DNA from: Ascaphus truei
Lineage: Eukaryota; Chordata; Amphibia; Anura; Ascaphidae
Assembly (NCBI GenBank): GCA_036426205.1
Contig: WSYH01001942.1
Span: 37,145-101,144, forward strand
DNA: 64,000 bases
Direction of reading: 5' to 3'
A program made the translations under genes and the position numbers. Positions within the stretch are counted from its first letter, which is position 1; each line of letters opens with the position of its first letter. The notes beneath the pieces are model-generated. The model worked only from the letters and a program-made list of their open reading frames with translations. It had not been told where the DNA came from and did not search any database. Shown here one piece after another: positions 21,406 through 32,099 of this stretch.

Positions 21406-22139
21406 TGGTATAATGTATAAATTATTATTTTATTTTTATTTTAATTATAATTTATAAATTATTATTTTATAATTTATACATTATTATATAAAATAATAAT
21501 TGATAAATTATACCATGCCATGGACGCAGCCTGATGATGCAGGGAGAGAGAGCTGCAGATGCCGGGTAAGTCCTAGCTGATCGTGGTGGCCATGTCACAA
21601 TCCCGGTTATAACGCGATCCCGGTTATAACACGGTCTCATTATGTGGATCCCGTGCACCGTGTTATAATGGGGTTCAGCTGTATATACAAATTTGTTTAA
21701 TTATTTTGTTTTCACTGGAGTAGGGTTGCTCCTTCTGTCTGTGTATCGTGTCTATGGGTTGGTATAACGACAAAGAAACATACAGGCTTGCTCCTGGGAA
21801 AGAGAAGTTTGCGGTCGTCACATCCTCCCAGTGCTGTATTAATGTCTCTCCTGGTCTCACTCTGATTAGCAGTCTCACACAGCAGCCCTGATGTCGGCTC
21901 CCGCGACTCCGCTCTCTGAACTAGAGAAGTTCACAATCATAGCCCGGTGCTGTAATAGTGCTACTACTGGTGGTTTTTTCAGCTCACACCCTCACACAGC
22001 AGCCCTGCCGTCCACTCCTATCACTCTTTGATAAAGCGCCAGTTCATCAAGAAAAGCATCAGATTGCAATTTCAGCTTCCTTAATGGGCATTTTGTGCTA
22101 ATAATTTTTATTTATTTTTTTCATCTTTGATCCGGCCTC

Positions 22140-22377
22140 CAGTTCTCATTGATTTTTGCAGTGCTCCATATTTTGTTCTCTTTTTTCTCCTATAGCAAAC
22201 ACTCCAAATGCTCTTCGTTTGGCAATTTTTTGGTGCCAATTCTGATTGGAGCTATGCAGGTAACCTCCGTCCAGGTGCTCATAAGGTTTAGGTATCTCAA
22301 CCTATGTGTTTCACCAAGTTTTAGACTCCTCAGGAGTATAATTAGCTGCATCATACAGCACCCTTTTATAGCGATCA
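22140..22377. other. Possible Penelope terminal fragment
   Basis: GTTTCACCAAGTTTTAGAC followed by CTCCTCAGGAG resembles the GTTTCG...CCTCAGGG motif of the other Penelope-type terminal pieces. No coding part. Confidence 0.3.
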
Positions 22378-23095
22378 TGTCAGGATCGGGGCTAAGCTCC
22401 ACCCCCGTATGCGTCACGCAGCATCGTGGAAGATGCACACAAGGCTCCGTCCACGCGGCAGAACTCTGGAGGGACGGACTTTAAGCTCCGCTCCCACAAT
22501 GCAAACTTGGGGGACAGGTTCCCTGATGATGTCGGCGCCGTGCACTGCACGCTACCTGTGTGCACACACCACACTGTAAGTAATAATGATAAAATCAACT
22601 CAGCTGCTCCTAACCTGCCACACATTCCATTACTTCCTATCAGCACACAGCTTATGTGTAATTACCTCCCTCCCTAAAGTCTTTCCATTGGCTCTCATTC
22701 CTTCATATGCTCAGTCAGCCCCTAGGCAATTGGCTAATCATAATTTTTTGTTTATGTACCTGTGCTTGCTACTTTCTGTTCGTTGCTGTTGCTGTGCCTT
22801 GCCTTGCCCTTTCATTGTAACCTCAGTTCATTCCTGGACCTCTGCCTTCTCGAACCCCTGGACCACGGCTTGCTTCTGGATTCCCGCTCTCTCCTCTCCT
22901 CGACCTCAGCTACGGATTACGACTACTCTGCACTCTCCAACCCCTGACTACGGCAAGTACCTTGACCTACCCGAACTCTCCTACCCTGACCCAGCTACAC
23001 GACCCTGACTTTGCAATCCAGACCTGTCTCACAGTTGTACGTCGGTGGTTATCTACATCCCCACCTCAGCCTTGTGGTCTTCTGTTTGTGGTGAG
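22378..23095 (+). mobile_element. Gypsy LTR (solo or truncated)
   Basis: Starts TGTCAGGATCGG, like the 3' LTR beginning TGTCAGGATCTG at 40307 (minus). Both end with CCCCACCTCAG...TTTGTGGTGAG. Rich in C/T with CTCTCC...CCTGAC repeats. No internal Gypsy sequence adjoins it. Confidence 0.65.
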
Positions 23096-23575
23096 AAAAT
23101 AAATAAAGACATGCTACACAGACAGCAGGAGCTAGATTTTACCTAGATTTTAAGCAAACAGCACAAGAACACAGCCATCCAAAAAGAGGTAACCTGCATA
23201 TACCGCTCAGTAAATGAGATACACTACGCCAGTGGATACAAAAGAATTAAACAAATTTGAATATATCACCAAAAGGAGCTAAACATCAGCACAATTCTTG
23301 AGATCACATGCCATGGAGGAGGGAATTATTAGAGTGACTCAAACATTAAAAGAAAGGTAATAATTATTTCTAACTTTTATCTGGGCTATAGTGCCAATAA
23401 CTGATCAACTGCAAGACCAAGTAGTAATCAGGACACTTTGGATTCAATATTCTACATTTAAGTAATATCAATTTTTTTCCAACAGTCCTTTTAATCTTGT
23501 GGAACTTTAGTTGTCTATGCTTAAGTTTTATCATTATTACTATTTTTGTAACCCTTTCAGGTCTTTGATTGAGCT

Positions 23576-24026
23576 TGATAATATATATATTTCAGGGGTA
23601 ACTCCATTTTGTCTACTGTATAACCATTTATGCTAACACTGCCATTCTGCTTTTGTCACATGAATTAACTAACCTTTTTCCAACTACCCTTTTTTTATGA
23701 ATGTAATGTTGGCTGAACTTCTGAACTGAAATAGGAAGTATTGACCAAATAAGGCACAAACGGGAACTTATGTACGGTCTCAGCAATTTAATCTTGAATC
23801 ATGTGATGTACGGGAGTTTCCAAATAAATGATTTAATATCTTGTTATGTCTAACATAAGCACAAAATAAGGGAAATAGAAATTGGCATATAATCACCTTT
23901 GTTTTCGCTTGGCTATATAATCTGACTGAAATCGCCTAATAAACAGGAGAGATTTTTGACGCACACTGGTGTCAGACTCAATTATTTCTCCTCCGAGCTG
24001 CTCGTACTTTTCCAGGGCTGTAACAG
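23576..24026 (+). mobile_element. Retroviral LTR candidate (gamma-like U3 words)
   Basis: Has GGGGTAACTCCATTTTG in the upstream part, a TATA-like GGCTATATAATC at about 23909, a poly(A) signal AATAAA at about 23938, and an end TGTAACA at 24026. The layout is U3-TATA-R-U5. Start and target duplication are uncertain. 24027-24800 has no recognised feature. Confidence 0.5.
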
Positions 24027-24804
24027 TGGGAAAGGCCTCCGGAGGTGTGATCCGAGTACGGAGACGGTCCCTACGTATGCAGTAGAGGATATTTATTTAC
24101 AGAGCTTAATCTAGGGATAGGTATACACAATTCAATACCAATGTTAGTATTCATTTAATTGTATTATTGTTTTTTTTGTATTACATTTTTATGATTGAAA
24201 ATGCATACATATTTCTTTTGAAATCTCGGTCATACAAAAACTGCTTCTAATATTTAATCAGATCCCAATTCATGCGACAGGGTGTTTTCCCCTTTCTTAT
24301 ACTTTGCATGCAATTTGATGAGCTGTGAGTGCTGACAAAGTCTCTTTTGAGAATGATAGTTTATGGAGTCAAATTGTCATAAACTCAATAGGCACTCTGC
24401 AATTTGTGCAGCTGAGAGTGCTTACAGACTCCCTATTGAGAATTCTAGATTGTGTACGGCATCCCTATATCTATGTTGAAGTTATGAAAAAATGTACCTT
24501 AATTACATAACTGAAGGTAAATCTTTTTTAAAAAATTGAAGAAAATGCTTTATATATTACTCCAGCCTGGCATTACTTTAATGGGTCACTGCATTGTGGG
24601 GATTATAATGTAACACCTTTCCCACCCTCCCTCTAAGGGAGATCTGTAGCTACATGATATGATTATAGTGCTGGGTAGCTCATATGTAGCTCACCTGAGT
24701 CTCTGGAAATGGTAGAGGGAGCAGCAACAGGACAGTCTTTTTTGTTCGTTGGTACAGCGCCTCCATCCTGCAGGGAGTAGTCTCTACAAAAACCCCTTCC
24801 AGTA

Positions 24805-25060
24805 ATTTATTTTATTTATTTATAAAAATGTTTTACCAGGAAGTAACACATTGAGAGTTACCTCTCATTTTCAAGTATGTCCTGGGCACATAGTTATAAA
24901 AATACATGGTTACATTAAAAGAACAGGGTTATGCAGTCAATTCACAGACATTTCATGGACAGATAGAGTTGCAAAATTGGGTACAGGGGATACATGGTTT
25001 GTGAGTTTGAGATTTAAATAGAGCAGCTTCAACATCATTTTAACATCACCTTACCATCAG
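24805..25060 (-). mobile_element. LINE 3' tail (family of 51010-51755)
   Basis: Same tail as 14747-14985 (GGAAGTAACACATTGAGAG, TTTTCAAGTATGTCCTGGG). It is fused to the ~203-bp satellite on the same side as at 14986. Confidence 0.75.
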
Positions 25061-25520
25061 CGTAAGGCAGCAAACGGCTCACACCCTCTGGCTGCCCTTT
25101 GGCTGCGCAGATGGACACTGGGGTGGTTGAGATTCAATGCAGCTGTGGAAACAAAGTTTTTTGTGTCCTCTTGGCTCAATTAACATTCCAGTGGATGGGG
25201 TTGAAGTTCCACAAAGTACAAGCACATGTTAACCCTTAGCATGCTGGTCCTGTGAAGAGGGGAGCAGCTCTTGGGGAGCCCCATCAGGCTGTCTGCCTTT
25301 GGGGCAATGCAGATGTACACTGGGGTGGTTGAGATTCAATACAGCTGTGAAAACAAAGTTCTTTGTGTCCTCTTGCCTCATTAACATTTCGGTGGGTGGG
25401 GATGACGTTCCACAAAGTACAATCACATTTTAACCCTTAGCATACTGATCCTTTGCAGAGGGGAGCAGCACTTGGGGAACCCCATAAGGCACCCGACTTT
25501 GGGGCAACGCAGATGTAAAT
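25060..25520. repeat. ~203-bp satellite, about two units
   Basis: Two successive units; the landmark GTTCCACAAAGTACAA recurs about 203 bp apart (about 25206 and 25409), as does ACACTGGGGTGGTTGAGATT (25109 and 25318). A frame at 25229-25426 is a by-product. Confidence 0.8.
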
Positions 25521-26279
25521 GTGAAGAAATGAATATGTGCTAACAGCTCTAATGCAATAATTAATAATTAGTGTAATTTACCACTAAAAGTGAATACTCA
25601 ATAGGTCTTATACATTTAAGATAGGCTGTCAGGAAGATGACCAATCAGATCACATATAACACAAAAACAGAAAAGAATCTGGAACCTAAAATAAATCCAC
25701 AATAGCAGATATAACAATCTGACCATATAGAATGTCCAGTCCTGTTGACCTGGGATCCTTCAGGTATATCAATATATAGAGAAGAATGTCTCACAATATG
25801 TGGAGAGAAACACAAAAACTGATCATAGTGTGTTACTTAATGACTGTACATACAAAAGCAAATGAGACAATACTAACAGACAGACAAACCAATTTATACT
25901 AGCGTAAAACTAGACAACACCTAATGATGAGCTTAAATAGACGAATTTAATAGAATTATAAGAATAACAATAATAACAAAGTGTCTCCTACACAAGGAGT
26001 GATGACGTGAAATATTCTGCTTTAGTGGGGAAAAGAATGGAATCCTATTTACAACAAGCAGGATTCAGAAGGGTATAATGGATAGTTTATACCCTTGCTA
26101 GCAGGTCTCAAGACCAGGATGTCCGTTGCACTTGCCCCAGAGTCTTGGTAATGCCATCGCTTGTAACGCCACTCTGGTATTGCTTCTATTGACCCCAGCA
26201 GCCAAACAGAGCTTCCTCTCACAGCTGCCATAGATGCCAAGTCCCGTATAATGTCCTCGGGTTTTTTCCCTGGCTACGC
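25521..26279. other. AT-rich DNA before Penelope terminal repeat
   Basis: No ORF with a known domain; may include terminal sequence of the Penelope-like element to its right. Confidence 0.4.
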
Positions 26280-27143
26280 ACGCAGGCGTTCAACCAGCTG
26301 AATTTTCATCAAAACTCCCAGAATACCCTACGCGTTTCGTGAAATAATTCACTTCCTCAGGGGCATGTATTGTGGGTGGGCATACCTAATATTTATAACA
26401 AAATCAAGTAATTGGCTAATAAATAAAAATACACCAATATACAAACTAGACTCATCCCAACACATCAAAACAAAATTTACAAACCAACAATAAACATTGA
26501 ATCTACAGGGATTACCTCAGTACATAAAACAAACATAAACTATGTATACACATACACAATAATATATTAATCAATTGGTATATAAATAAGAATAAAATGA
26601 CTAATAATACAAAAAATGGCGATATAGCCAATTAACTACATGAACGGTCCAGAACAGAACAGGAATGCGTATTCCATAGACCAACCGGAGCTCTATCATA
26701 TGGCAGAAGGAAACCAATATACAGGGGCATACAGTAGATATAAATACAAATGCCTACACCAGTTTGAGGAACTGCTTGGTATAGCAAATGCTAGCCAATG
26801 GAGCCTAACTAGCTATATAAATCTTGGCACAGGTATTAAAATGGCCCCTTAGGAAATCCTACTATAATAAAAGGAGTTTCAAACTGCCTATTACAACAAG
26901 ACAGACTCTACCCTGCCAATGTCACATCTGAACATATAATATATATCGGATAATGGATGATCCCTTAGTGGCCACTTTCCCACCATGTGGGTTTGTTCAA
27001 ACACCATGAAAGAAAACAGGATGGGGGTTGATGATATTCATGCCTGAACAGCCCTAGCTCACCAGAAATGCTCCCAGGTCAAAATCAATATTCAACCCAT
27101 GGGGGACAGGTTTTTTAGCTCATAAATCCAGTAGTCCTCACGC
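26280..27143 (-). mobile_element. 3' end of the Penelope-like element
   Basis: Minus-strand sequence after the GIY-YIG stop runs to CCCCTGAGGAAGTG, TTATTTCACGAAACGCG near 26370-26325, the terminal motif of vertebrate Penelope-like elements. Non-coding. Confidence 0.6.
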
Positions 27144-27435
27144 CTACTGATATGTTTCAATTTGCCCCACCCTTCTCAAATTACCCGAATAAGTCTCAAT
27201 GGCCTGCCACACAATGCCTTTCAGGTTTTGATTGTGATGAACTAAAAAGTGATGTGGAACACTGTGTGTTGTGAGTCCTTTCCTGATGTTGTAGATGTGC
27301 TCGTAAATTTGCCTCTGGTATGATCTCCCCGTACGCCCCACATATTGTAGGCCACAGGGATATTGTAACAGGTGAATCACAAAGGTAGTGTGGCAGTTTA
27401 TGTAGGAATTAATCCTATAGATTTTAGATTCAACA
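27144..27435 (-). pseudogene. Penelope-like element, GIY-YIG endonuclease domain
   Basis: Minus-strand frame with SVESKIYRINSYINC, PCGLQYVGRTGRSYQ, IYEHIYNIRKG and HSVPHHFLVHHN. These are the GIY-YIG-type nuclease hallmarks that follow the RT in Penelope-like retroelements; LQYVGRT corresponds to the YIG half. The nuclease nicks target DNA for reverse transcription. The upstream frame in the same ORF (27436-27953) is Helitron filler, not protein. The natural upstream exon is at 28854-28922, across the Helitron. Confidence 0.9.
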
Positions 27436-27482
27436 CTAGCTGAGAGACCAGGCGTTGCCCGTGAGTTAAATTTCCCACTAGG

Positions 27483-27812
27483 AGGGGGGGGTAGTGGACA
27501 GGAGGGGGTGGACATAGTGGACAGGAGGGGGACAGTGGACAGGAGGGGGGGGACAGTGGACAGGAGGGGGTGGGAGAAAGTGGACAGGAGGGGGTTGGGG
27601 ACAGTGGACAGGAGGGGGTGGGTAGAAAGTGGACGAGGAGGGGGGGCAGTGGACAGGATGGGGAAGGTGACAGGAAGGGGGGGACAGTGGACAGGAGGGG
27701 GGGCAGTGGACAGGAGGGGGGGGCAGTGGACAGGTGGGGTGGGGGGACAGAGGACAGATGGGGGGGACGTGGGACGGAGGGGGGGGGGCAGTGGACAGGA
27801 GGGGGGGTTGCT
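27483..27812. repeat. G-rich minisatellite in Helitron
   Basis: About fifteen irregular units (18-28 bp) of the type GGACAGTGGACAGGAGGGGG on the plus strand. Long G-runs could form G-quadruplexes. Frames across it (TVDRRG repeats; CPLPPP on the other strand) are artefacts. Confidence 0.85.
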
Positions 27813-27951
27813 TAAAATTTCCGGGTCCCTCCTCTCCACTCCCCCTGTATGTTTCTCCCTCCCGCTCCCTCTCTCCCTCTCTCCGCTCCTCCCCCTCCCC
27901 ATGCACAGCTCCGGTCCCACCCTACAGTGTCTAACCACCACACAGTGTCCC

Positions 27952-28032
27952 ACACATCACACACACACACCACACAAACCACACAGTGACCACACACACA
28001 CGCATCACAGTGACACACACACACACACACAA

Positions 28033-28099
<67 letters not shown>

Positions 28100-28350
28100 A
28101 TACACACACACACTGACACACACACACAGTGACACACACACAAAGTGACACACACACACACACACAGTGTTACACACACACACAATGTGACACACACACA
28201 GTGTGTCTCACACACACACACAGTGAGACACACACACACACAGTGAGACACACACACACAGTGAGACACACACACACACACACAGTGACACACACACACA
28301 GATACAATGACACACACACACAATGACACACACACACACACACACAGATA
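27952..28350. repeat. (CA)n and CACA-rich variable microsatellite
   Basis: Long (CA)n core at about 28030-28098 flanked by CACAGTGACA and CACAGTGAGA variants. Produces spurious THTHTH and VCVCVC frames. Confidence 0.95.
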
Positions 28351-28509
28351 TATCACCTCTCTTTCCGGGCGCCGCCATCTTAGGCACTCGGCGCCGAAAG
28401 GGAGGAAGGGGGTCCTTCCGGGTGCTGCCATCTTAGGCACTCGGCACCGCGAGTCAGCTGCAGGCTGCCTGCCGACTACCTGTCCCCCCGCCGGGGAGGG
28501 AGGTGAGTG

Positions 28510-28693
28510 AGCACCGGGGAGGGAGGTGAGTGAGTGCCAGGGAGGGAGGTAAGTGAGCACTTGGGAGGGAGGTGTGTGAGTGCCGGGGTGGGAGGTGACT
28601 GAGCACCGGGGAGGGAGGTGACTGAGTGCCGGGGAGGGAAGTGACTGAGCACCGGGGAGGGAGGTGACTCAGCACCGGGGAGGGAGGTGAGTG
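28510..28693. repeat. 23-bp minisatellite, eight units
   Basis: Eight units of exactly 23 bp, consensus AGCACCGGGGAGGGAGGTGA plus CTG, with alternating AGCACC and AGTGCC starts that suggest a 46-bp higher-order unit. Confidence 0.85.
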
Positions 28694-28853
28694 TGATGGG
28701 GGGGGGGAGAGGAGAGTGTGTGTGTGTGTGTGGGCGAGGGGGAAGAGAGTGGCAGTTGGGTGACGTCAAATCCACCAATCTGATTGGCCAGAGGCTGAGG
28801 ACCAATGAGATTCACCGCAGCTAGTACCAACCTTTCGATTTTATATATTAAGA

Positions 28854-28922
28854 TTAGGCGTAAATGTAGTCTGACTTACACTGGACTTCCAGGCAGTGCA
28901 TACTGCACAGTTATACACTGGC
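28854..28922 (-). pseudogene. Penelope-like element, Cys-rich linker between RT and GIY-YIG
   Basis: Minus-strand stretch encoding CAVCTAWKSSVSQTTFTPN. Penelope-like proteins have a CxxC-type linker between RT and endonuclease, and this fits between GFYC at 29272 and VESK at 27435. It is stranded between two insertions. Confidence 0.65.
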
Positions 28923-29271
28923 GACACACTTTATTCGAGCTCGGCTAGTCCCACGAATTCGGGTATACCTGGGTGTATTGAGGTTTGTGACTGTTTTCTG
29001 CCCAAGTGCAATGAGGTATTTTCCAGGCAGGGATTGAAGCATTTTATTCCCGCTGGCTGCAATATTGCACAGTATATATATATATACTGCATTACAATTC
29101 ATGAATTTATGCCATCATAAATCCTATCATTATCCTTTACAGACAGCCGCCCTCAGCCAGGCTGAACCCAGGCTGGGAAGGCAAACCGGGGCTTGTCAGA
29201 GGTGAGGAGCGGCGCATTCCAGGTATCTGCCAGGTACATACTGGGTATTTGCTCGAATAAAGTGTGTCGGT
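28923..29271. mobile_element. ~350-bp inverted-repeat element in the Penelope-like element
   Basis: Ends CGACACACTTTATTCGAGC on both sides in inverted orientation (28924-28942 and 29252-29270). It cuts the Penelope frame between GFYC and the CAVC linker. No coding capacity. The exact ends and duplication are unclear. Possibly the same family as 15901-16255. Confidence 0.7.
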
Positions 29272-30607
29272 GCAGTAGAAGCCCTTTTTATCAGATGCCG
29301 AACCTGACTTGTCATGCCCCAAAGGTCTACTAGGTGCAAGTTTTGTTTTTAAGTTAGCCGCTTTCCTAAAAATAATGGATGGTTTAGGCGGAAGGATTTG
29401 GGATAATGTACTATCCCTAAGAAGAATGGGCCAGTGCTGATAAAAAATGTGCCAGATTTTCTGAGCCATCTGGTTATATTGCGTAATAAATGAGATCTTA
29501 TGACTACAATCTGAAAACATATCTTTCTTTTTATACTCCAAAAGACTTTTTCTGTCAATTTTTTGAACCTGAGATACTGTATGTTCAATTTCATTGGCAG
29601 GATAATTTCTTTCCAAGAATTTACATTTTAATTCACTCGCCTGTGACGCAAAATCTTCATCACTGTAACAATTGCGCCTCAGGTGAACGAACTGTCCCTT
29701 GGAAATATTACGAATCCTTTGCGGATTATGGTGGCTATTAGCCATAACGTAATTGTTGGCTTGTACTGACTTAAAATATGTTTTAGTGTGAAAAGACTTT
29801 CCTTCAGAAATAATATCCAAATCCAAAAAAATAATACGTGTAGTGTCATAATGACAAGTGAAATTAAGATTCATGTGATTGGTATTAAAATAAATAATAA
29901 TGAATGTATCAAGGAGTTCAATACTCCCATCGCAAATAAAAATAATGTCATCAATAGAGAGGCACCAGGTTTTCACCAAGGGGACAGTTGTTCCAGATGT
30001 ACTCATCCTCCCATTTGCCCATAAATAATTGGCATAACTCAGTGCAAACCTGGTGTCCATGGCCGTACCGCATATCTGAAGGTAAAACTGTAAATCAAAA
30101 CAAAAATAGTTATGACTAAGTATAAAGTATATATAGTCCAAAAGAAAATTCTTTAAAGCCTGTGGCATATTGTTGTATGGCTTGGCAACCCAATTGGTGG
30201 TCAAAGACTGTGTAGAGGAAAGAAACATCCCCTGTTACCCACACATATCCGGGGCGCCACTCCACATCATGCAAAAGCTTCAATACATGGGTGGTGTCTC
30301 GCAGATGAGATTTTAGTTGCATGACAAATCACTGTAAATGAAAATTAATGAATTGTTATAGGTTGGAGGATAGTGAGTGAATGCCGGATATAATGGGCCT
30401 ACCTGGAGGCTCCTTTAAATTCTTATGTATTTTAGGTATAATGTAAAACACAGGGATACGTGGATGCAAAATGTGTAAAAATTCATATTCATCCTGTGTA
30501 ATAGCATGACAGGTAAGCCCTTGATTCAATAAGGACATTTGTTTGGTAAGATAGTCGTTCGTGGGGTTGGAGGTTAGGGGGGGGGGGGTACGTGGTAGTG
30601 TCACCAA
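29272..30607 (-). pseudogene. Penelope-like element, reverse transcriptase
   Basis: Minus-strand RT in three overlapping frames (30356-30607, 30116-30322, 29272-30228). Motifs in order are: PVFYIIPKIHKNLKEPPGRP; LRDTTHVLKLLHDVEW and YVWVTGDVSFLYT; ICGTAMDTRFALSYANYLWA; SIDDIIFI (about 29944-29958), the catalytic DD box; FLDLDI; then SHHNPQRIRNISKGQFVHLR and NCYSDEDF. KIHK, GTAMxTxFAxSYAN and QRIRNIxKGQF are characteristic of Penelope-like RTs. Frameshifts at about 30225 and 30340 make it inactive. The frame continues into the nuclease after two insertions. Confidence 0.92.
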
Positions 30608-31260
30608 GCAATCTTAGTGACTCTTGGACATAATAAGATTTGTCCATCACCACTATCCACCCCCCACAAACCCTTATCCGCTGGTTTGATCACAAAGAGT
30701 AATTATTTTCAAGTTGCATTAACACAGACTTTTCTTGAACATTAAGATTGTGTCTATGAATCTTTAATGCACGACTGGAGGTTTCTAAATCCTGCGTGAC
30801 CATATCAACGAATGTATTAACAAAGTGTTCTTGAGTGTGTCTGGGGTATAATGTAGATTGTTTCTAAAATTTCTTAGATGTTGTCGAATTTATACCATCT
30901 GAGACAAGGCCAGTACTCGTATAATTTGATTGGCTACTACTAAAATCTTAAGCAAAATACTTCTTCAGAGCCAATTTCCTGGCAAATTTGTGCACCTCTA
31001 TATACAAATTAAAACTGTTCGGCCCACAGACAGGTGCGAATGTTAACCCTTTGCCAAGAACCCTTTTTTCAATGTCAGCCAGTTGATACTTGCTGATATT
31101 GAAGACATTCCACTGTTTCACATTACTCTTAGACCTTATACAAAGTCTTCTACTGTACTATCTCCTCTAGTTCCTCTACGTAGTTTTTCCTTTTTTTGTA
31201 TTGTTTGGAAACATAGAGTCTAAAGGGGGTTTCGTCACTTTTGTTATTTTTCGGAAAGAT
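30608..31260 (-). pseudogene. Penelope-like element, N-terminal region
   Basis: Decayed minus-strand sequence upstream of the RT. A GGWIVVMDKSYYVQESLRLL run (about 30655-30600) leads directly into LGDTTT, the segment before RT motif 1. Farther up, frames are broken. The 5' end of the element is near 31260. Confidence 0.6.
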
Positions 31261-31289
31261 ACTGTATGCTCCCTCTCCTTCCGCCATTC

Positions 31290-31460
31290 TAAAGAAGAGA
31301 AGGCTGGTCCTCTTGGTTCATTAACATTCCAGTGGATGGGGATGACGTTCCACAAAGTACAAGCAAATGTTAACCCTTAGCACACTGATCCTGTGCAGAC
31401 GAGAGCAGCTCTTGGGGAATCCCATAAAGCATCCGACTTTGGGGCAACAAAGATGTACAC
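31290..31460. repeat. ~203-bp satellite fragment
   Basis: Matches 25370-25520 (ACGTTCCACAAAGTACAAGC, TTAACCCTTAGCA, GGAGAGCAGCTC-like). A third locus of this repeat. 31461-31600 is unclassified. Confidence 0.7.
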
Positions 31461-31609
31461 ATGTAGGCAAGGAACAGTTCACCATTTATTGGCAGGCCAG
31501 ACCTGATCCTTCCTTCTCATGCAAGAGAGGTACTTTACACACTGCATACATGTAACATTTCCCTCGCTGCTTACATTGTTATTCTCCCTGACTATGCCCC
31601 CTGACTAGA

Positions 31610-32080
31610 ATGCCCCCCCCCCCTTGTTGGATTTTGTGACATAATGTTAAAGGGAACGGAAGCACAGCCATTCTGATTGACTGGCTTCAGTCCCTTTACA
31701 TCATGTCTCATTAAAAAAAAAATGGTGGCACATTGGCTGTGAAAACAATCAGATAGCGTGTGAACCATTTGCCACCCAAATGTGATGCCACAGGCCATAT
31801 TTAAGGCTGTGACGTCTCATTTGAGCTCAAGAAGCCGACGTGTCAACATCGTGGATTTAACATGGGGTTATTGGATTAACAGATGAAGAAAGACGAAAAT
31901 GAGAGAAGATTAAAGAAAGAAGAATTTGGTCAACTGTTCCAGATCTTCATGGTGGATAGCATTGGATTGAGTTTCATGATGTCACGGTACGAGAGCTTGT
32001 TGATTCAACAGGATTCGGAGGGCCAACGCTTCTAAAGGTAAGATAAGTATTGAATGTATGCACTTTTATGTTTACAGGTT
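31610..32080 (+). mobile_element. Composite family copy 4, module D (promoter-like start, exon-like ORF, splice donor)
   Basis: Aligns with 13690-14235. After the start module, a frame at about 31878-32037 reads GLTDEERRK, a stop, then IWSTVPDLHGG and TVRELVDSTGFGGPTLLK. It ends at a splice-donor sequence AAAGGTAAGA at 32038. TTTACAGG follows at about 32068. Two stops remain in the frame. This looks like a protein-coding first exon in decay; the family is unknown. Confidence 0.55.
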
Positions 32081-32099
32081 TTTATTGAAATTTTTGTTA

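Larger units (their letters stand above)
20864..21682. mobile_element. MITE with ACAGCTGAACCCC-type ends
   Basis: Ends ACAGCTCAACCCCGTTA and, inward from the right, ACAGCTGAACCCCATTATAA; TATAACGCG-like words recur near both ends. Short, non-coding and non-autonomous. The duplication is not clear. Confidence 0.55.
20739..23389. mobile_element. 2.65-kb element with ~105-bp terminal inverted repeats
   Basis: Left end CCCAGATAAAATTTAGAAAG and right end in reverse CCCAGATAAAAGTTAGAAAT. The arms (20739-20850 and about 23280-23389) match well, including TGTTTGAGTCACTCTAATAA. No transposase is seen. It contains at least three nested elements (20864-21682, 21130-21405, 22378-23095). No clear target duplication, so the superfamily is open. 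Confidence 0.6.
27436..28853 (-). mobile_element. Helitron (non-autonomous) inside the Penelope-like element
   Basis: On the minus strand it starts TCTTAATATATAAAATCG at 28853 and ends with an imperfect hairpin ACGGGCAACGCCTGGT, then CTCTCAGCTAG at 27436. The 5' TC, the 3' hairpin about 10 nt from CTRR and the A|T insertion site without duplication are Helitron hallmarks. Removing it rejoins the host frame exactly (...FTPN|VESK...). It has no Rep/helicase. It carries CCAAT sites and a CRE TGACGTCA (28761-28768) near its 5' end, and three tandem arrays. Confidence 0.8.

Noticed and set aside
27508..28560. Long frames over the G-rich and CA-rich arrays (269, 202, 175 codons)
   Set aside because: Residue strings (TVDRRG, THTHTH, VCVCVC) are direct products of tandem repeats inside a Helitron.
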